Assembly (NCBI GenBank): GCA_964389475.1
Contig: CAYMFD010000085.1
Span: 1 to 17,429 of the forward strand
Direction: 5' to 3'
From: CAYMFD01 sp964389475
Lineage (GTDB): Bacteria; Bacteroidota; Bacteroidia; Chitinophagales; Saprospiraceae
Length of the DNA stretch: 17,429 bases
Shown here: in pieces, positions 8,473-15,506 of the stretch
How the letters are laid out: every line of letters begins with the position of its first letter
Position numbering within the stretch: position 1 is the first letter of the stretch
Position numbers and translations under genes: made by a program
The notes under the pieces: generated by a model
Told to the model about the DNA's origin: nothing
Seen by the model: only the letters and a program-made list of their open reading frames with translations
Database searches by the model: none

Positions 8473-8484
8473 GTGGCACATTTA
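8468..8484. promoter_or_regulatory. Perfect 17-bp dyad, candidate operator
   Basis: TAAATGTG-G-CACATTTA has 8-nt arms that match perfectly around one central base, the usual shape of a dimeric regulator's binding site. It lies 119 bp upstream of the acidic-protein start. A related 17-mer (14 of 17 positions the same) lies upstream of the beta-oxidation operon at 12540-12556. The regulator is not encoded in the window. Confidence 0.5.
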
Positions 8485-8603
8485 GCGATTCCCAAAATGA
8501 GACCTCTGCAATTCATACAGTATACGAGATCATTCATACACTTTCCCTCATGGTCAGAGGGTAAGTAGTCGATTATTGTACAGAATTGTAAAACCAATAA
8601 ATC

Positions 8604-9800
8604 ATGACCATGAAAAAGAAACTAAAACTTAAAAACTTATCCCAGGAGCAGAAGTACAACCTAGCCACTGGTGGATTAGCAGCTTTGCTAGTAGGTGGTA
8701 CCGCTACTCTAGTGCAGCTACTAGGTACGCAGCCAGCATCATATGATGATGTTGATATGTCTGATGCTGACGATATGATTGACAATGATATGCCTATGGT
8801 CGACCCTGTTGCCGAGGATGTCATTATCGAAGAACCAATCGACGTAGACGTCATCGAGGATGTTATCGAGGTAGATACTGATCTTGATATCGTCGAGTAT
8901 GATTCACCTTCCTTTGCGGAGGCATTTAGCGCAGCTCGGTCAGCACATGGACCTGGTCATATATTTGAGTACAATGGCAGCAACTACACGACCTACTATG
9001 CCGAAGAAATAGATGCCATGTCACCCGAGGTGGACGATGCATTTACGCAGGAGGTCGTAGCATCCGTTGAGACTATTCCAGTAGAGTTAGCGGAGGCCAC
9101 TGAGTCAGACTATGTCGACGTCCAGGCTGATGACTATATAGATAGTGAAGCAGATAGTCAGCCCGAGATGGAGGATAGTGATGATATAGTGGCAGAAAGT
9201 GATCTAGATACAGAAGATAGTGTTGCGGATAATCTCCATAATGAGGATGAACCTGATGTACTAGACGTAGATGATAATGACGTGGTAGGGGCTACCACTG
9301 CTGAGCCAATAGTCATTGACAACCGTGACTTTTTTGATGATGCTTTCGGTGATGCTAGCGAGCAGATAGTGAGTAGTAGCGCGAGCGAATACTCTGGAGA
9401 CATCGCGAGTGTGGATCTCGAAGACATTGCAGATCCATCCGTAGAAGACAACACTCTCTATGCTGATGCTAGCGATACCGTGAGTGCCGACGGTACAGAA
9501 GCTTTTGTAATTGTCGACGATGCGGACTTCGAGGATCCTACTTTCGGGGATGCTACCTCGCTCGCGGAGAGTAGTAATACTGACGGATCCGGCGGCACGA
9601 GCTATGTTGATGCAACAGACTTCGACGATGCCGCTTTTGGCGATGATCCAAGCGCTACCGTTGTAGACGGAGGTCTAGAGGACGATTACGCCATAGAAGA
9701 GCCCCTATCAGTTGACAACAGTGAGATAGACGACGCTATCGAACAAATAGATACCGTAGAAGACGTGTTTGAGGATGATGCCTTTGACACTGGCCTTTAG
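8604..9800 (+). CDS. Highly acidic membrane-anchored repeat protein
   Basis: The protein has 398 residues; the ATG at 8604 is followed by another at 8610 that gives a MKKKLKLKN start, and either may be used. A basic N-terminus (KKKLKLKNLSQEQK) precedes one hydrophobic helix (about 20-41, ATGGLAALLVGGTATLVQLL). Almost everything after it is rich in Asp and Glu and probably disordered. A more ordered island at 101-140 (SFAEAFSAARSAHGPGHIFEYNG.., TTYYAEEIDAMS) resembles, from memory, a short module found in other Bacteroidota proteins. Three copies of a motif DFxDxxFGDxxS occur near 241-252, 308-319 and 339-350, with a weaker fourth at the C-terminus (VFEDDAFDTGL). No enzyme motif is visible. 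It leads a group with the di-heme peroxidase (40 bp downstream) and the MORN protein. The function is unknown; calcium or surface-charge roles are guesses. Confidence 0.8.
   Translation: MTMKKKLKLKNLSQEQKYNLATGGLAALLVGGTATLVQLLGTQPASYDDVDMSDADDMIDNDMPMVDPVAEDVIIEEPIDVDVIEDVIEVDTDLDIVEYDSPSFAEAFSAARSAHGPGHIFEYNGSNYTTYYAEEIDAMSPEVDDAFTQEVVASVETIPVELAEATESDYVDVQADDYIDSEADSQPEMEDSDDIVAESDLDTEDSVADNLHNEDEPDVLDVDDNDVVGATTAEPIVIDNRDFFDDAFGDASEQIVSSSASEYSGDIASVDLEDIADPSVEDNTLYADASDTVSADGTEAFVIVDDADFEDPTFGDATSLAESSNTDGSGGTSYVDATDFDDAAFGDDPSATVVDGGLEDDYAIEEPLSVDNSEIDDAIEQIDTVEDVFEDDAFDTGL
9312..9653 (+). repeat. Internal protein repeats DFxDxxFGD in the acidic protein
   Basis: Three segments share the pattern [VI]-[IV]-D-x-x-D-F-x-D-x-x-F-G-D-[AD]: VIDNRDFFDDAFGDAS at 237, IVDDADFEDPTFGDATS at 303 and YVDATDFDDAAFGDDPS at 334. 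The spacing is uneven (66 and 31 residues), so these look like dispersed short linear motifs rather than a folded tandem repeat. Confidence 0.7.
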
Positions 9801-9840
9801 AATTACATTTTTTATTTAGCAATAGTTACTAACCCAATTC

Positions 9841-11478
9841 ATGAAAAAATTACTTGCAATACTGGTCATAGGTACGGCGACCCTCTTTTTCTCCTGCACC
9901 AAGGATCTAGATGGAACTACCTCAGTAGACGAACGTGTCATGGAGGCCCTAGCTTCTTACGATCTTACCCTAGAGGACTTTCAGCTACCACGGACTAATA
10001 GTAGCGGGTCCTACCTAGAGCGGATACCTCAGAGTCTTGATAATCCGATCACAGCGGATAAGGTAGCACTAGGACGAGATATCTTCTGGGACCCTGCACT
10101 TAATCTCAACACCTTCTCTGATATCAGTAGCCAGACGGCCAGCTGTGGATCTTGCCATATCAAGGATGGTAGAGCAGGTGTACCTCAGGGCCTTGGAGAA
10201 GGTGGCCTAGGGACAGGTATCGATGGCCAGGGTCGTCAGATCGACGTCGATTTTGAGCGACAAGTCAGTGCAAGTATGATGATACCCGATGGACAGACAC
10301 TGATAGATGCCCAGCCAATACGTCCTCCTACAAACATGCATGTAGGGTACAAGATGAATGCCCTTTGGAATGGCGCCTTGGGTAATCCCGACGTAAGCAT
10401 GCTAGTCAATTATCCAGAATTTGTGGAGAATCATAACAATGATCTAGACTTCTCATCAGCAGGGTTTCCATTTAACGAAGCTCAGTTCTTCAGACAGCAC
10501 GGTTTTGCTGGTCCCGAAGTACAGGGTCTAGCTGGTCTACGTGTTCACAGATACAAGTTTAATGAAGCGATCTTGGACTCACTAGGCTATAAAGATGACT
10601 TCGAGAATGTGTTTGCTAATACCCCAGAAACCAGAATCACTGCAGGCATATTTAGTCCCGACGGCAGCGTACTAGTTGATGATAATGGCGTGCTCTCTTA
10701 CAATGATCCTGGTCGAGTGCTGTTGACTGGTTCTCCGGTCAATGATGATACAGTAGATGACGAGATAGTCCCTATCCAGTATAGCAAGATAGCTGCGGCT
10801 ATGGCACTCTCGGCGTATACACGTTCTGTGATTGCTAATGATGCCCCCTTCCAAGACTACGTTCATGGTGATCCTAACGGTATGACAGAGCAAGAAAAGC
10901 GTGGATTTGCAGTTTTCCTAGAGGCACAATGTATCAATTGTCATCAGGGACCGGCACTTACAGATGCTGACTTTCATGTAATGGGAACAAGAGACTTACT
11001 GGATGTCAACAGCGAACGTTTCCAGATCGTCCGTCAACCAGGTAATCCGCTAGCAGGATTTAATGATGAGGAGGTAAGAGAGGGCCGCGGTGCTGTCTCT
11101 GGTGCATCTGAGGATGCAGGTGCTTTCATGACGCAGACATTGTATAACCTATCTACAGAGGATATCTTTTTTCATGGGGGCGAGAAGTTTGAAAACGGCC
11201 TAGCTGATGCTGTAGACTATATGCTTGCAGCTCAGCCACTAGTGACAGATCATGAGCAAGATGAGATGTGGCGTGCACAGAGTATCAGCGACCAAGATCG
11301 AGCAGACCTTATACAGTTTTTAGCGACTGGTACAAGAGACAATCGTTTTGATGAAAAATATAGACCTGGTGCAGTAAATGGCCCTCCTGGAGTGCGACAA
11401 AACCTACGATCTACACCATATTGCAGTCCTAATGACGACAGACAAAGTAGAGAGAGTGAGTCCATCATCTGTAACTGA
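9841..11478 (+). CDS. Di-heme cytochrome c peroxidase/MauG-family lipoprotein
   Basis: This 545-residue protein begins with a lipoprotein signal (MKKLLAILVIGTATLFFSC, Cys19, then TKD), so it should be tethered in the periplasm or at the outer membrane. Two c-type heme sites are visible: CGSCH at 102-106, preceded by the family's LGRDIFWDPALN segment (78-89), and CINCHQGP at 364-371, after EQEKRGFAVF. Near 430-463 is the family's C-terminal element (FMTQTLYNLSTEDIFFHGG..). Members either reduce hydrogen peroxide with electrons from c-type donors or, like MauG, oxidise protein or small-molecule substrates. At 545 residues it is much longer than classical CcpA (~330). The extra length is mainly between the hemes, and there is a C-terminal extension with two cysteines (528 and 544). 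It lies 40 bp after the acidic gene and 19 bp before the MORN gene. The substrate is unknown. Confidence 0.88.
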   Translation: MKKLLAILVIGTATLFFSCTKDLDGTTSVDERVMEALASYDLTLEDFQLPRTNSSGSYLERIPQSLDNPITADKVALGRDIFWDPALNLNTFSDISSQTASCGSCHIKDGRAGVPQGLGEGGLGTGIDGQGRQIDVDFERQVSASMMIPDGQTLIDAQPIRPPTNMHVGYKMNALWNGALGNPDVSMLVNYPEFVENHNNDLDFSSAGFPFNEAQFFRQHGFAGPEVQGLAGLRVHRYKFNEAILDSLGYKDDFENVFANTPETRITAGIFSPDGSVLVDDNGVLSYNDPGRVLLTGSPVNDDTVDDEIVPIQYSKIAAAMALSAYTRSVIANDAPFQDYVHGDPNGMTEQEKRGFAVFLEAQCINCHQGPALTDADFHVMGTRDLLDVNSERFQIVRQPGNPLAGFNDEEVREGRGAVSGASEDAGAFMTQTLYNLSTEDIFFHGGEKFENGLADAVDYMLAAQPLVTDHEQDEMWRAQSISDQDRADLIQFLATGTRDNRFDEKYRPGAVNGPPGVRQNLRSTPYCSPNDDRQSRESESIICN

Positions 11479-11497
11479 TCCATAAAACCTGATTATC

Positions 11498-12385
11498 ATG
11501 ACTAATCAATATAACTACAAAGCCTGCACCACCTCACTAATCAAGGGATCCCTAGCCATACTCACGCTACTCTTGTTTACCAATACATCGGCAATAGGCC
11601 AGTGCATCGAAGGGGACTGTATAAATGGTACCGGTATAATGGTGTTTAACAGCGGCAACAAGTACAAAGGCGAATTCGTCGATGGTAAGCGCCAGGGTGA
11701 GGGTACCTTCGTCTGGGTATCAGGTGCCAAATATCGGGGCCAGTGGCTCAATGACCAGATGCACGGGGAAGGAACGTACGTCTACCCCGATCGCCGTGTA
11801 TACCGAGGCGCTTTCGTCGATGGTAAGAAGAATGGGAAAGGGGAGCTAACCACAGAGGATGGCAAGGTACTCGAAAGAGGAAAGTGGGTTAACGATGAAT
11901 TCGTAGATCCAGCAGCCATTCGCTATAGCTATATAAACATAGGCTCTTCTCTGTTGTCAAACTTTGCCCCAGATATACCAGTTGTGGGAGAGGCTACCTG
12001 TATCAATCCCACTCAGATATCATTTGACTTCGGCATAACCCCCTTTCTTACCGTCGGTGCTTTTGTCAACTACAGCAGTATCAGCGTAAGACCTAGCTCT
12101 GAGGTTGCCGATTTTAACTACTCCTACATCACACCAGGTGGACGAGTTACCGCAGTACTTAATGTCTTTAGCAGCGATCGTGTGATACCTTATGTAGGAG
12201 GTCAGCTAGGCTACTCGATTGCTTCTGGCGGTCCTAGCAATACAGCACTCGGCATGGCAGAAAGCGAGCTTAATTACATGGTATATGCAGGTATTAGATC
12301 ATTTTTTACAGATCACATCGGCCTGTTTGCAGAAGGTGGCATAGGCCAAAGCAACGTAAATGTGGGTCTAAGCTATCGCCTATAA
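11498..12385 (+). CDS. MORN-repeat protein with C-terminal outer-membrane beta-barrel-like domain
   Basis: Of 295 residues, about 1-35 form a signal peptide (hydrophobic SLAILTLLLFTNTSAIGQ, then C36). Four MORN-like repeats follow at about 43-133: the core is Y-x-G-x-[FW]-x-[DN]-x-x-x-x-G-x-G-x-[FY]. Clear copies are YKGEFVDGKRQGEGTFV, YRGQWLNDQMHGEGTYV and YRGAFVDGKKNGKGELT. From ~142 onward the sequence alternates polar and hydrophobic residues with aromatic girdles (ISFDFGITPFLTVGAFVNY, VIPYVGGQLGYSIA, YMVYAGIRSFF, IGLFAEGGIG) and ends in LSYRL, as in small outer-membrane barrels. MORN repeats usually bind lipids or proteins, so a periplasmic or surface plug on a barrel is plausible. It ends the group before the terminator at 12407. 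Confidence 0.82.
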   Translation: MTNQYNYKACTTSLIKGSLAILTLLLFTNTSAIGQCIEGDCINGTGIMVFNSGNKYKGEFVDGKRQGEGTFVWVSGAKYRGQWLNDQMHGEGTYVYPDRRVYRGAFVDGKKNGKGELTTEDGKVLERGKWVNDEFVDPAAIRYSYINIGSSLLSNFAPDIPVVGEATCINPTQISFDFGITPFLTVGAFVNYSSISVRPSSEVADFNYSYITPGGRVTAVLNVFSSDRVIPYVGGQLGYSIASGGPSNTALGMAESELNYMVYAGIRSFFTDHIGLFAEGGIGQSNVNVGLSYRL

Positions 12386-12406
12386 ATGCTAGATACCTAG
12401 ACCATG

Positions 12407-12444
12407 AAAAGGGCATCAGATTGTAGCGATCTGATGCCCTTTTT
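12407..12444 (+). terminator. Strong intrinsic terminator
   Basis: A perfect 15-bp stem (AAAAGGGCATCAGAT at 12407-12421 with its exact complement at 12429-12443) closes a 7-nt loop (tgtagcg) and ends in a run of T. It begins 22 bp after the MORN gene stop and closes the acidic-peroxidase-MORN group. The A-tract on the left arm would also let it work from the opposite strand. Confidence 0.93.
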
Positions 12445-12488
12445 GTACAAACAGGCAAATTCTCTTAGGATAGTTTTATACTGATAGG

Positions 12489-12536
12489 CTGAGTATGTTC
12501 CGAAAAAAGCACTCTCACTTCAATAACTATACTCAG
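12489..12536. promoter_or_regulatory. Inverted repeat CTGAGTAT/ATACTCAG upstream of the beta-oxidation operon
   Basis: CTGAGTAT at 12489-12496 and ATACTCAG at 12529-12536 are exact reverse complements 32 nt apart. The right arm sits just upstream of the candidate promoter at 12519-12548. They may be paired half-sites for a regulator of the operon, or chance. The spacing favours DNA looping or two dimers rather than one compact operator. Confidence 0.3.
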
Positions 12537-12548
12537 AGTTAAATTTTG
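12519..12548 (+). promoter_or_regulatory. Tentative promoter of the fadN-fadA operon
   Basis: TTC at 12519-12521 and TAAATTTTG at 12540-12548, 18 bp apart, resemble the Bacteroidota -33 (TTG) and -7 (TAnnTTTG) elements with one mismatch and one extra base. Initiation would fall near 12555 and give a leader of about 60 nt. This is a pattern match only. Confidence 0.3.
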
Positions 12549-12556
12549 TACATTTA
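12540..12556. promoter_or_regulatory. 17-bp imperfect dyad, relative of the 8468-8484 site
   Basis: TAAATTTTGTACATTTA agrees with the perfect dyad at 8468-8484 at 14 of 17 positions, including both outer TAAAT/ATTTA arms and the GnACATTTA half. It overlaps the tentative -7 element of the operon, so a bound protein would be expected to block transcription. It starts 79 bp upstream of the fadN ATG. Confidence 0.4.
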
Positions 12557-12618
12557 CTCCCTCGTTTACAGATAAGGGGCTACCTTAATGGCTCTCTTAT
12601 TGTTTCAAAACCTACTCC

Positions 12619-15018
12619 ATGAAATATCGTATTTCGAAAGTTGCAGTACTAGGCTCTGGTGTTATGGGTACAGGCATAGCCTGTCACCTTGCCAACATAG
12701 GCCTGGAGGTCATCATGCTAGATATCGTGCCTAGAGATCTACCTGAGACTCAAGCCAAGGACCAGACCGCTCGCAACGCTGTAGCAGCGGGTGCCCTCAA
12801 AGCCGCCCTCAAGTCCAAGCCGGCACCGCTCTATGACAACGACTTTGCTAGACGCATCACGATCGGCAACCTAGAGGACGATCTAGACCAGGTAGCCGAC
12901 TGCGACTGGATCATAGAGGTCATCATCGAGCGACTCGATATCAAGCAGCAATTATTCGAAAAAGTAGAGGCACACCGTAAGGCGGGTACACTGATCACCT
13001 CCAATACCTCTGGCATACCCATCGGGCAGCTCGCAGCAGGGCGATCAGATGACTTCCAGAAACACTTCTGTGGCACCCACTTCTTTAATCCTGCACGGTA
13101 TATGCGCCTCTTTGAGGTGATCCCTCATGAGGGTACAGATGCGAGTGTGGTAGACTTCTGGATGTCGTATGGCGACACCTACCTAGGTAAGAAGACTGTG
13201 CTCTGTAAAGACACCCCGGCATTCATCGCCAATAGGATAGGGTTTTACTCAGGTAATAAGGTACACGAGCTCACAGCGAAGTATAACCTCACCATCGAAG
13301 AGGTCGATAAACTAACCGGGTCGGCGATCGGCTGGCCCAATACGGGATCGTACAGACTGCTAGACCTCGTAGGCCTAGATACAAGCGTCAAGGTGACCAA
13401 AGGCGTCATCGACAATGCCCCGGAGGATGAGTATGTACAGGTAATGGCCAATAGAGATACGCCTAGTCATGTACAGTTTCTGCTAGATAATAACTTCTTA
13501 GGAGATAAGACGGGACACGGCTACTACAAGAAGACCACAGAAAGAGACGAAAACGGGAAGCGGGTCATCCTCGCACTAGATCTCGAAACCCTAGCGTATA
13601 GACCGCAGACCAAACCACGTACAGAGAGCCTAGGCATTGCCAAGAAGGTCGAAGTGATGGATAAGCGGATCAATGCCATCATCGAGGCATCTGATAACGG
13701 CGGCCAATTCTTAAAAGAGTTCTTCCTAGGCCTATTCGCTTATGCGGCCAATCGGATACCTGAAATATCGGATACCATCTACGCCATCGATGATGCCATG
13801 AAGGCCGGTTATGCATGGGGTTACGGTCCCTTTGAGTACTGGGATATGATAGGCATAGAGCACGCCAAGGAGATGGCCATCGAGGCGGGCGAGGCGATAC
13901 CTACCTGGGTAGAAGAGATGATCGATGCCGGCCATGAGTCCTTCTATAAGGTAGAGCAAGGCCAGCGCATGTACTACGACGTCACTACTCAGACCTACCT
14001 GGTCATACCTGGTACGGAGTCCGTCATATCACTAGCCAAGTTACGTGATAATACCCCTGTCTTTAAAAACTCTGAGACCATCATCCACGACCTAGGCGAT
14101 GGTGTACTCTGCGTAGAGTTTACGACCAAGAGTAACATGATCGGCGAAGGCGTCGGCGAAGGCATACTAGAAGCCATCCGCATAGCAGAGACCGGCGACT
14201 GGAAGGGTATCGTCATCGGTAACGACGATAAGAACTTCAGTGTCGGAGCCAACCTGATGGGTGTCGCCATGACCGTAATGGCCGGCGATAAAGAGAAACT
14301 AGAGCAGCTGGTTGACGGATTTCAACAGGTCAATATGGCCATCCGCTACAGCAAGATACCCGTCGTAGCCGCTACCCGAGGGTATGTATTCGGTGGTGGC
14401 GTAGAGATCTTAGTCCACTGCGATGCTGCCTGCGTGGCCGCTGAGTCTTACCTAGGTCTCGTAGAGGTAGGTGTAGGCCTTCTACCCGGTGGTGGTGGCA
14501 CTAAAGAATATGCACTACGTACCAGCCAGAGCTGGGGACCTGGTGATGTTAAGATCCCTACCCTTGTCGAAAAGCTCAAAGCCATCGCAACGGCTGATGT
14601 GGCTACCAGTGGCCACATGGGGTACAACAATGGCGTGCTTGAGCATGACCGCGATGAGATAATCATAAATAGCGACCACATACTGACAAGAGCTAAGGCA
14701 AAAGTGCTAGACCTCGCCGTCGCTTATACGCCGCCCGTACCACAAAAGGCAACCGTACTAGGACGTGGTGGCCTAGCTACCCTGTATACCGCCATCAACG
14801 AATTTAGACTAGGTAACTACATGTCAGACTACGATGTGGAGATAGCCCGCAAGGTAGCCTACGTACTATGTGGTGGTGACCTTACCCAAGAGCAAGAGGT
14901 AAGTGAGCAGTACTTGCTCGATCTAGAACGCAAAGGCTTTCTGGAGTTACTGGCTAACCAAAAGACGGTGGACAGGATACAGCATATGTTGACGACTAGG
15001 AAGCCGTTACGTAATTAG
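12619..15018 (+). CDS. fadN: 3-hydroxyacyl-CoA dehydrogenase/enoyl-CoA hydratase, FadN type
   Basis: This 799-residue fusion carries two beta-oxidation activities: hydration of trans-2-enoyl-CoA and NAD-dependent oxidation of the resulting 3-hydroxyacyl-CoA. The dehydrogenase comes first. It has a Rossmann loop GSGVMG at 12-17, EVIIERLDIKQ near 100-110, SNTSG at 128-132 and the catalytic-His segment GTHFFNPARYMRLFEV (His154), then helical C-terminal domains to ~430. The hydratase half follows, with NFSVGANL at 539-546, GGGVEILVHCD (Glu596) and GLVEVGVGLLPGGGGTKE (Glu616). The last two hold the two catalytic glutamates of the crotonase family. The order HAD then ECH and the length match Bacillus FadN (~790) and are opposite to E. 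coli FadB/FadJ. fadA follows in the same direction after a small inserted cassette, as in the fadN-fadA arrangement. Confidence 0.93.
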   Translation: MKYRISKVAVLGSGVMGTGIACHLANIGLEVIMLDIVPRDLPETQAKDQTARNAVAAGALKAALKSKPAPLYDNDFARRITIGNLEDDLDQVADCDWIIEVIIERLDIKQQLFEKVEAHRKAGTLITSNTSGIPIGQLAAGRSDDFQKHFCGTHFFNPARYMRLFEVIPHEGTDASVVDFWMSYGDTYLGKKTVLCKDTPAFIANRIGFYSGNKVHELTAKYNLTIEEVDKLTGSAIGWPNTGSYRLLDLVGLDTSVKVTKGVIDNAPEDEYVQVMANRDTPSHVQFLLDNNFLGDKTGHGYYKKTTERDENGKRVILALDLETLAYRPQTKPRTESLGIAKKVEVMDKRINAIIEASDNGGQFLKEFFLGLFAYAANRIPEISDTIYAIDDAMKAGYAWGYGPFEYWDMIGIEHAKEMAIEAGEAIPTWVEEMIDAGHESFYKVEQGQRMYYDVTTQTYLVIPGTESVISLAKLRDNTPVFKNSETIIHDLGDGVLCVEFTTKSNMIGEGVGEGILEAIRIAETGDWKGIVIGNDDKNFSVGANLMGVAMTVMAGDKEKLEQLVDGFQQVNMAIRYSKIPVVAATRGYVFGGGVEILVHCDAACVAAESYLGLVEVGVGLLPGGGGTKEYALRTSQSWGPGDVKIPTLVEKLKAIATADVATSGHMGYNNGVLEHDRDEIIINSDHILTRAKAKVLDLAVAYTPPVPQKATVLGRGGLATLYTAINEFRLGNYMSDYDVEIARKVAYVLCGGDLTQEQEVSEQYLLDLERKGFLELLANQKTVDRIQHMLTTRKPLRN

Positions 15019-15032
15019 GGGGCGGTAGTGGG

Positions 15033-15067
15033 ATGTGAGATGTCGGACGTCGGATGTCAGATATATA
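15033..15067 (+). repeat. Left 7-nt repeat array of the four-helix-bundle cassette
   Basis: Four tandem 7-mers, ATGTGAG ATGTCGG ACGTCGG ATGTCAG (15033-15060), run into ATATATA. They start 15 nt after the fadN stop and end 18 nt before the small gene's ATG. GATGTGAGAT (15032-15041) and GTCAGAT (15056-15062) recur inverted in the right array. Confidence 0.75.
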
Positions 15068-15084
15068 ACTCAGAAACTATAGAA

Positions 15085-15444
15085 ATGCACAACTATCAAG
15101 AAATGCAAGTCTGGAAATCTGCTAGAGAATTAAATCTGAAAATCTACCAGATGACTGAGACTTTTCCAAAGTCAGAGTTATATGCACTGACTAGCCAAAT
15201 TCAACGTTCCTCTGTTTCTATTTCATCCAACATCGCAGAAGGCTGTGGCTATCAATCAGACAAGCAGCTGGTACGCTTTCTTGATATTGCAATGGGCTCT
15301 CTATGCGAGCTTGAATCACAATTATACCTCGCACATGACCTACAATACCTTGAAGAACAAAACTTTAAACTCATAAAAGATAAACTGATACAAACCCGTA
15401 AAATGCTATATCGATTTCGGCAATCAAAAACCAAAATAATATAG
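15085..15444 (+). CDS. Four-helix-bundle protein, 23S-rRNA-IVS/Avd-like family
   Basis: The 119-residue product starts at the ATG 15085 (MHNYQEMQVWKSARELNLKIY), which matches the family's usual MxxYxxLxVWxxA start. An in-frame GTG at 15028 would add 19 residues read from the repeat array and is unlikely. Family landmarks: F-P-K-S-E-x-Y-x-L-T-x-Q-I-x-R-S-S-x-S-I-x-x-N-I-A-E-G (about 27-53), then a helix with FLDIAMGSLCELESQLYLA (about 67-85) and a basic C-terminus. Relatives occur as intervening-sequence proteins in 23S rRNA genes, as Avd accessory proteins of diversity-generating retroelements, and very often as stand-alone genes of unknown role. No reverse transcriptase or rRNA is near here. 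The gene splits fadN from fadA and is bracketed by inverted 7-nt arrays, suggesting a mobile cassette. Confidence 0.88.
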   Translation: MHNYQEMQVWKSARELNLKIYQMTETFPKSELYALTSQIQRSSVSISSNIAEGCGYQSDKQLVRFLDIAMGSLCELESQLYLAHDLQYLEEQNFKLIKDKLIQTRKMLYRFRQSKTKII

Positions 15445-15471
15445 CGCCTTCAAAGGCACACCAAATACGGA

Positions 15472-15506
15472 ATCTGACATCTGATATCTCACATCTGAAA
15501 TCTGAA
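15472..15506 (+). repeat. Right 7-nt repeat array, inverted relative to the left array
   Basis: Five tandem 7-mers, ATCTGAC ATCTGAT ATCTCAC ATCTGAA ATCTGAA, end 3 nt before the fadA ATG. ATCTGAC (15472-15478) and ATCTCACATC (15486-15495) are exact reverse complements of GTCAGAT and GATGTGAGAT in the left array, in mirrored order. Their spacing is 7 nt here and 14 nt on the left, a difference of exactly one unit. Confidence 0.75.

Larger units (their letters stand above)
8146..8603. promoter_or_regulatory. Divergent intergenic region between two outward-facing operons
   Basis: These 458 bp separate the leftward lipoprotein gene from the rightward acidic-protein gene and must carry promoters for both. 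I found no convincing gene here; short frames on the minus strand lack codon or protein character. Visible structure: a GGGTTA/TAACCC inverted repeat at 8149-8174 enclosing the palindrome TTAATATTAA just upstream of the lipoprotein ATG; a 10-bp palindrome TGTTGCAACA at 8294-8303; a hairpin with 8-bp arms at 8453-8472; and a perfect 17-bp dyad at 8468-8484. I could not identify a Bacteroidota promoter (TTG..TAnnTTTG) with confidence on either strand. Confidence 0.5.

Noticed and set aside
8468..8484. Crp/Fnr or Fur binding site
   Set aside because: The arms (TAAATGTG/CACATTTA with one central base) do not fit the spacing of the known Crp, Fnr or Fur consensus, so no regulator is named.
8090..8597. 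Short minus-strand frames in the divergent intergenic region
   Set aside because: They lack a signal peptide or domain pattern, one overlaps the start of the lipoprotein gene, and the region has inverted repeats typical of control DNA.
9158..9454. A Ser-rich 98-codon frame antisense to the acidic protein
   Set aside because: Its serine-rich content is simply the reverse complement of Asp/Glu codons (GAT, GAC, GAG); the plus-strand gene has a clear start, helix and repeats.
12619..15018. FadB/FadJ-type alpha subunit
   Set aside because: Those have the hydratase first and the dehydrogenase second. Here the Rossmann domain is N-terminal and the crotonase part C-terminal, as in FadN.
15028..15084. 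A longer start (GTG at 15028) for the four-helix-bundle protein
   Set aside because: The extra 19 residues are a translation of the 7-nt repeat array, and family members begin at the MxNYxExxVW motif, so the ATG at 15085 is preferred.
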